This document shows, piece after piece, positions 36,766 through 45,700 of a stretch of DNA of 64,000 nucleotides. This DNA comes from Hemibagrus wyckioides (lineage: Eukaryota > Chordata > Actinopteri > Siluriformes > Bagridae), in assembly GCF_019097595.1 (NCBI RefSeq), contig NC_080712.1, positions 21,944,646 to 22,008,645 on the forward strand. Direction: 5' to 3'. The position numbers and the translations under genes are program-made. Under the pieces are notes generated by a model that saw nothing but the letters and a program-made list of their open reading frames with translations, ran no database searches and had not been told where the DNA came from. How positions within the stretch are numbered: position 1 is the first letter of the stretch; every line of letters begins with the position of its first letter.

Positions 36766-39700
36766 GTGTATTTATGCTGTATATATGAATCCTACAAAAA
36801 ACATTCACTTCTGCACCACCCCATGTGTGATGGCTGCTTCAATAAACAAATCATCATTCAGCCTCTACACAAACAGTAACCTGAATCCTGCCTATTATAT
36901 TAGGACATGTGATTTATATTGAACTAAGCTAGAGAGCTTGAAAAAATTATTATGAGGCTCAAATAACTACTGGGCCTCACTACTGCTGAAATAACAACTG
37001 CTGAACTCTGTATGACTTTTATAGTGTAACTTGCAGGAGTGCAAAAAAAAAACAAATTGGAGTGAGAATGTGAGAAGGACTGTTTCCAAGTGGGAAACCT
37101 TCAAGACAGTTGGCAATCTCCCCAGCAAATTCAGTCCAAGATCAGACCATCCAATGCTCAGAGATATAAAAAGAAAACCCAAGACCTAACCCCAATACCT
37201 GACCCCAAGACCCATGTGACCAACAGGCCTCTGTAAGCAATGTTTATGAAAATGTTTATAAAATGTTCATGTTCATGACAGCAGAACAAGAGAATGAGAG
37301 AATAATCATAAAATAGCTAGGAAAATTATCCTTTCTCTCAAAAATTGAATATGGAGCAAGACATGAAGGTCCTGGAACAATATCCGTTGGACTGATGAGA
37401 CCAAGGGGGAGATGTTTGGCAAAACCAAACACAGTGTATAACCACAAACACCCCATACCAACTGTCAAGCACAGTGGGGGAAGAGGATGATTTGGGTTTG
37501 TTTTGCAGCCACATGACCTGGGAAACTTGCAGTCATTGAGACAACAATGAACTCTACTTTATTTCAGAATATTCTTGAGACAAATGTGAGGCCAACAGTA
37601 TGACCCAACACCAGCAAATCACCATCTGAATGGCTAAAGAAGACAAAATGAAGATATTTGGCCATGGGAACTAAAAATATAGAATTAAAGGAGGGGGTAC
37701 TATTTTTTTCCTATCACTGTATGTACACTAAGACAAATGCATTCAACAATTTTGTTTATACATCAAATTTTTGTTTCTAGATAAGGACATATACACACTG
37801 TGACTGTGTGCATGTAATTATTTATGTACCAGTGAAGAATGCAGCACTGTGTTCTCATATGCAAAAACACAAACACAAAGCTGGGCCTGATTCATGTTTA
37901 GTGCACCTGTACCTTGGACATCTGCACACAAAAAAAAAACATGTCAGTGTCATAATGACTGTGTTGTGGATAAACCATCAACTCATCCATTCATTTAAGT
38001 CTCACTTATTGGGATTATAGAAACCTGGAAATGTGGCAGTGTGAACATTAATACATCTTAATCTACACATTCTACATGTGAACATTTTACAGTACGATGC
38101 TTCACTGTATTTAATTATGAAAAGACCTCTGTTAATCGGAACAAACACCAAACTAAAAAACAATCCAAACACTGAGAAAACAAATAGAACTAAGAAATAA
38201 GGCAACGTCACTGGGGCAATTATGAAGAATAGAAAGAACACCTTGGGCAGGAGAATGGAAACTAACTGTATTGAGAAGGTGCGTAAACCCAAAGAAGTCG
38301 TATAATTCAGGTAATATGCACATTTGTTCACCTGTTATACAATTTACATGCCAGGTTGTTAGCCTGCCTGTCAGATACTCTTCTTCGCTGATCCTCCCAA
38401 AGGTCCTTTAATGACGTGACAGCCATTACCAGTAAAATAGGTATGACTCCAACTTCAGGCTGAAACGCATTTACGATGGGCACGAAATTTAGTGCAGCCA
38501 GAAAAATAAAATAGATGTTGGCAAAGCGGTGAAGCTGTTCGAACAGGTTCTTCGGGATAAAGGAGAGGAAAGTATACTTAGTGGTCTTGATCTTATTCCC
38601 ACAGTACGTTCTGTGCCGACCCTTAGTTTCTTCAATAGAAATCCAGCTCGGGACCACCAACCTCCTCTTCTTTGCCTTTGTGTGTCTTGCCATGTTAGAT
38701 GCCAGGCCTATACATCCAGACCTATAAGTACTGGACATTAACCTCCAAAAATATGAAGCCCAAGGGTTTGATCAATTCCAACAGACACTCCAACGCGTAC
38801 ACTGTGATACTGAGTTCTAGCTAAGACAGCATGCGCTTGACAGGTATAACTGCCACACCTGAAGATAAGGCTAAAATACACAAAGTGAGGGGTCATAAAC
38901 CAGCCCAAGTAGAGACAGGAAACTCATTACTGAATAGTGTGTAACCTGATGGTTGTTACGAAATCCACAGCTATCAGGGCTACTAACTGTAAATCACATG
39001 GGATACATACAGAAAATCTGCAAGACATGAATACGTGCAAATGAGAGCTAACAGGGTAATGACTATACAAAATAATATCACTAATTTAACGGTTACATCA
39101 TATAACAGTGACAATTAATACAACAAAATATACTAGATTTTCTACTAGACATTCATTTCATTTTTGACTATATAAGTATATAATTTTAAGTAACTAAAGC
39201 AACTAAATGATTCTGGTCTGAGTTGTTGTGATCTGAAGCCAGTTCCAGGAACACTGGGTGTGATGGGAATACACCATGGATGGGATACCTGTTTACAATA
39301 CCAGAGCACAATATACACACACATTCACACTTGGGGCTAATTTGTCTCTTGCTTGTGATGTTTTTGGGAGGTGAGAGAAAACTAGAGAAGCTGAAGGAGA
39401 TACAAAATGCACAAAAACACTGCAAATAGTATCCCAAGCTCATCACTGAGGCATTCTGTATATATAATACATGTATATTGGCTAAAATGAATTCATGCCT
39501 AACAGCCGACACTTGATTGTTGACTGTTTCAACCTACCTATTAAATCTTTGTGTGCTTTATTGCTGGGACCCAAGTGTCTACATGGTGGGTGAACTCTTA
39601 CAAAACAGACTGTGGAAACTTGGGACTTTACAAACTCTCATAAAACAGATAAGCAATGTGCTGTGTATGAACATATTTGTCTACAATGTCTGATGCTATG

Positions 39701-42700
39701 ACTGGGAAAAAGATGACAAAAGTCACCCATAAAAATCAGGTAAAACACTGAAAGGAAACACAAGGCACTATTAAAGATTCAGTGGTGATTTGGAATGAAT
39801 ATATTAATTACCCTAAAGTCAGTGACATTTCATGTTGTGAGTAAGGAAAATCTGACTAAATATGCATTGAAGCATAACTAAAGCAAATCTCATTCAAAGA
39901 AAGTGCAGCACAGGGCATACAGTCAATCTAAAAGTGCAGAAAGTATGGCACGGCTATGCAAATTACCCATAATCCTTCGAACTGTTGTCATTTCCACTGC
40001 CACAAGAGCCATGATGTACCCATTCAGAATTGGGTTATCCTTCTTGGCCAAATGCATTATATTGCCTTAGACAGTCGAAGTGCTACATCATGTGCTCATG
40101 TCACATAAAGTGCATATGATAAAATTTGTCATTTTCTTAAAGGAAAATCATAGGGAGGCAATATCACAAATTACACAAAATAAAAAATAAATAAATAAAT
40201 CACAAAGTCCAATGTTTTTAAAATGTATTTACCCACATACTGACCGATTGTACACATGTGTGAGATTGTTGTTGATCCTCTGGTCATAGCAGTAGCGTCT
40301 GTAGTCCTCTATGGCATCTTTGAAGGCGATGACGGTGAGCACGACAACGAGTGGGATCATGGTGATCTCCTTCTGAAAAGCCTCCACCACCGGAACCCAG
40401 TTCAGCAACACCAGGAACAGGAAGTACACGTTTGCCGCTCTGCAAAATCATACATTCTACTGTCCCAGTCCATTTACACATTTACAAAATGTCACCAATT
40501 ACCATGTTCCCCACAGTCATTCTTCCTCATTTTTCACATTTTTATATTGCATACACTGCCTCCAGATTTGATTTAAGAAATTTAGCTCATTTCTTTTGAC
40601 CTGTACTTTGAGGCGTTGCTCTGTTGGAAGATGTATTTTTGAACATATACTAAATGCAAATGTCTGGCTGACTAGAACAGGTTCTCCTTGATAATTTGTT
40701 TATATTTGGCTTCATCCATGTTGCTTGTGATGACAACAAGCTTTCCATTAGTACTGCCTATTGAAAAGCAACCCTACAGCATGAACCCTAGCGCACCAAT
40801 TTGTTCTGATCTTTGTAGTGTCTGGGTTATGCCATATATTTTCCACTTTGTTAAGATGTCAAATGTATTATTTATGTAGTGTGAGCTCTCACTCATTTAA
40901 TACTAGTCCTAATTAGTATTACTAAAGCAAAGGGAGCTTTATCACTTCTGCAGTTTTTAGACTTACAGTATTATATGAATAATTAAAAGGACATCTAAAT
41001 ACTATCATTTTAATTTTATTTCAATTTATTTTAATTATATATTGTGAAGAGACATTTCAAAATAAGCATGTATGTAGCACTTTATATACTCAATCAGCAA
41101 CTATTCTGTTTTGACTCAAGGACCTTTCTGCTTTCTTTTTGTGATCTGACCCTAAAGTGATTGTGTTAGCCACACCTTCTCAGAATCTTGTGACATCAGA
41201 ATCTTGTCTAATGAAAAGTAATCATGGAAAACATAGCTTTGTTATAAATGAGAAAAACACCTTTATCTTTGTCTCATTTTTTTGGGTTAAGGGCCTAGGG
41301 TTAGGGTGGACACTCACAACCTTCCGGTCAGACGTCTAACACCTTAACCACTAAGCTACCACATCCCCAACTTATGGAATAACTCTTTATGATAAAAATG
41401 ACAGACTATAAAACACTACCACGAAAACTTTTACAAAATTACCTACAGTATGTTTTAATAAGCCCACCTACTCGGTCTATAGTAGCTCTGCCTTTCTAAA
41501 TATTATACATTTTGTTTAAGAGGCAGATTTATCTAATTTTTCTAATGTTCTAGCTTGTAATAGCTTTGCTAATTCTTTATTAATTATGCATAAGGGTAGA
41601 ATTTACATTCAACTGTTTGTTAAATTACCTAACAATAACTCGAGTAGGCTTTTCTCTGTAAAATTGTACATCATATGCAGGAGGTTAAAGAAGTGGTTGC
41701 CTCGAATTCAGCTTGGATCTGCTTACTGTTACTTCATTTGTAATATTACATAAATTGGATCTGCTAGCAAAGACAAACTTTTGCCTAAAACCTTTATATA
41801 ACGAGAGCGAATGGAGATCATAGCCTACTTACAACAATGTCAGTGTCATTTTATTTGTAATATCCACAGTATCCCAGACAATTGAGAGAAACTATATACT
41901 GGATGGAACTGTATACTGAATTGCTTGTGGTGAGGCTCTGTAACGTTGCTAAGGCACAACATAAAATGACACACACACTTTCTTTAAGAGAAGTAACTAG
42001 ACAGTAATTTCAATAAATACAAATAGACCACAATATTGCACAATATTGGAATGCAGTTTCGTGCAATATTTACTTAAAGAGCAGCACAGAAAAACTGAAT
42101 ATGTACAGTAAAAAAAAATACATAGCAGTACCAGGGAGATCTATTCATTTGATTTAACGTAATGCCGTTTGGGTTGAGTAAAGCACTTGCCTTTCTTTCC
42201 CTACCCTCAAAGGATTATGTGCATGAATCTGTCTGACCTTGAATGCAAATCCTGCACCTTGTCCTTGGACACTGATTGTTTCTGTCCTTTGACAGTGTGA
42301 AGGAACTGTGTTATATTTTCCTGCCATTAAACCACCCTTTCTACATCCACACAGATGTGTACAACATTTTATTTCACAGCACAGCAGATGTAAGATGCAC
42401 ATCAATAACTTCCTACTCAGACATTAATTAAAAGGCTTTCTCTTACAGTCTACAACACAGCAGCAGTCTGAAGTAGCATCAGTCCCGAACAGAGCACTCA
42501 GGACAACTGTAAAGATGGTGCCTAAGCCACAGGCATCTTATTTTTAGAATCATGACGTTCACAAATCAAGCCTTTTGATGCTTTGTCCTTAGGCCTGGTG
42601 CCAGAGTTTCAAATATCTGCATCAGAGCTACAGTGATGAAGAAGGTCTACAGATCCAGGCCCAGGATTCTGACAAATAAAGAGCCAATTTGGCAACTTCA

Positions 42701-45700
42701 GGACATTCGTTTTATATATCCTCCAAATACAAAACTGTAAATTTCTCTAAATACAGATGCAAAGAAGGACTTGAAAGGCTTGTTATTTATGACAGAAATG
42801 CAGACATCGGCTGTTATTTACATAATGTCCACGAGGTCACTTCTTTCCTTAACGAGATAAAAAACTTTCACTGGTGTCTTTTTAACAGCAACTTCTTTGT
42901 GAACAGAATGTTTGTGAACTGAAGGTAACTCTTAGAAAAACCTTTAATTAAGGAGGAAGTTAACCAAAAAATAAAAAATATGCAGAGTTCTAAAGCCCTA
43001 AGACCAGAGGGATCAGAGTTTTAAAATATGTCAGCGTTTCCATCTCACCTGTGCTGCCTGAATAACTTAATGAATCATTTGCAAATGGCTGCCTGCCAGC
43101 AATATTTTATCAAGCAAAGTATTTCAATGATATGTAAGAAAGACAATGACCCAAGCTCCTACAGTCTGCATGATAAAATACTTGCTAAGATATTAGCCAC
43201 CCACAGGGAAAATATTCTTCCTTGTAAGATTGACTCCAATCAGACAGGGTTCATTACAAATTTATTAAAAAAGCTTTTATTTTTTAAAATCAGATGATTG
43301 CTTAATGTCATTTATATCCCTGGCACTGAGCATAATTGCTCAGAGTTAGCTATGGCACTGAAAAGCAGGCAAAGCAATTATCTATTCAAAATGCCATTAT
43401 TTATTCACAGCCCTGTTAAGGTTTGCTCCAAAATTCATGACGTTCATTAAGCTACTCTATATTGAAAAAAATGGTATTAGCTCTATTTATTTTCCTGCTA
43501 GTTGCTCTATCAGACAGTGCTGCATTCCTTCTCTGTTCTTCTCCTCATTCATGCTAGATGTCATATCACTAGCCATCTCACTACAGGCCACCAAGACCCA
43601 CACTGGGATCATCAAAGGATGGAAGAAAAATAGTGTAGATATTTTAGTGTTATACATCGCCAACTATTCATAACACAAGTCAAAGCGGGATCTCTCAAAG
43701 AGCATATTGTTCCCAATTAATCCAATAGCTCGGCAATAAACAATGACTTTCCTTCCTTTCACAATTTCAAGCTGTTTTAAAAAATACCAAGCAGTTTACA
43801 TTACCACATCATTCTCTAAACCGTTTGAGCAATGCATCCTTCTTTATTAATATGGACAAAAAGACAATCAGAATTAAAAAAAATGTCACTTGCATTTGCC
43901 CCACTTCTGTCTGAATGGTCACACATGAAATAATCACACTTTCCATCTAATCTTCCCATCTATAGGTGCAGCCTGTAATTCTTTGTGGAAGATACCAGAT
44001 TCACTAAGCCATATGTTCTGGTGAAGTCCAAACACTGGTTAGTTTGTGGCTCACAATTTTTTGACCCTCACTGAAAGACTAAATCACTGGGTGTAGATCC
44101 ATTCCTAGCTATATTTGATATTTGAAAACCTTGATGTTTAGTTATCCTATAATCAACACATGACTGCATTTATAATACCATTAACGCATAGACTGAAATC
44201 TCATATTATGCAACATCTTCAGTTACAGAAAGCACTTACTGGGAACTGAAATTTCAAAAAACTGACCTGTTTCTTAAAAGCAGAAATACTGTGAATGTAA
44301 CCACGTGATATCCTTATATACTATATAAGCAAGTACAGTGTACACTGTCATAATGTAGCAAAATATTTTTATGAACATTTGTGATGGCCTAAAGTGTAGA
44401 TTAATTTTTGCTAAGATGCATGATTCAAAGTATAACAAAACACACATACACAGAAGGCTGTGAAGTCCATAATGTGTCATGCACATTTTAGGAGAATGTA
44501 TGGGTAAAAAGAATTCAAGTGATATTATCTGGTTTTGTAAAACAAAAGGTGTATTATTTCAGCAGAAGAATAAAAAGTTCCTGAATGGTCTGTAAAGTTA
44601 ACAAGACAAAACACATAACCCATAATCCATGGACATTTCACCCAGCCATTAAATTATTGCTGTTGTACTGCATTCTAGGTGCTTTCACATATGACTTACT
44701 AGAGGAAGTGGAGATATGTCATTCTCCATTATCACTAATGTTACTCTTACATGTGCTCTTACAAGCACAGAAACAAAACCAACCATGTTTAGGCTGGTTG
44801 AAAAGTATTACATTAAAAGAATTACACGAGTTTAAGCTTATCTGGGTTGTGGTGACTTAGTGGTCAAGGTGTTGGACTATTGATTGGAAGGTTGTGAGTT
44901 CAAATCCCAGGTCTGCCAAGCTGCCACAGCTGAGCCTGTGTGCATGGCCCTTAACCCTCAGTTGTATAAAATGAGATTGATTGTAAGTTGCTCTGGATAA
45001 GAGTGTCTACCAAATGCCAGAAATATAATTTACATAACTTTAGAGTAAGTGAGGAAAAAATTGTGCAATATTGCCCCTTAACCTATGAGCTTTTACCTGT
45101 GAAACTGCTGGAACAGATTCATGGGTATGAAGCTGAGAAGTGTGTACTTGGTGGTCTGAATATTGTTGCCTTGATAGCCCTTAGAGATGCTCTGGTATTC
45201 TGCCCAGAGTGGCCCATATCGTGCCACCACTGTTCTTCGTTTTCCATGAAGCCTGCGTCCTGAGTGGTCGTGAGAATCGAAATCAGCTTTTGGGGTCGTC
45301 AAGTCATTGGCAGAGGACCAGCCTTGCTTTGACTCTGTGGAGGCCACATGTTGCCATCTGTGCTGAAACCAGTGGAACCGATCCATTAGGGGCTGAAGAG
45401 GTCCAAAAGACTGAGGGAGAAAGGCTCAGTTCAGGCCCCTGCTTCCCGCTGAGCCTTTAGAACTTTCCTGCACACAATTAAACACAAAACTAAACTACTA
45501 GCTTAATACTAGCATACCAGCAATCACAAACATGTAAACAGAAGAATGCTTCAAAATGTCTCATCTTTTCACCCTAGTTATTTTTCTGTTCACGGTGCCT
45601 TTATCATCATACACTATTTTGCCAAAAGTTTTGGGACACCCCTCCAAATCATTGAATTCAGGTGTTGTTTTTCAGGGGTTGGGCATGGCATACCAAGACA

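Noticed and set aside
38332..38738. A separate ATP10A-like gene starting at 38.7 kb
   Set aside because: Only one set of downstream exons exists in the window and both first-exon forms fit it in phase; no second body was found.
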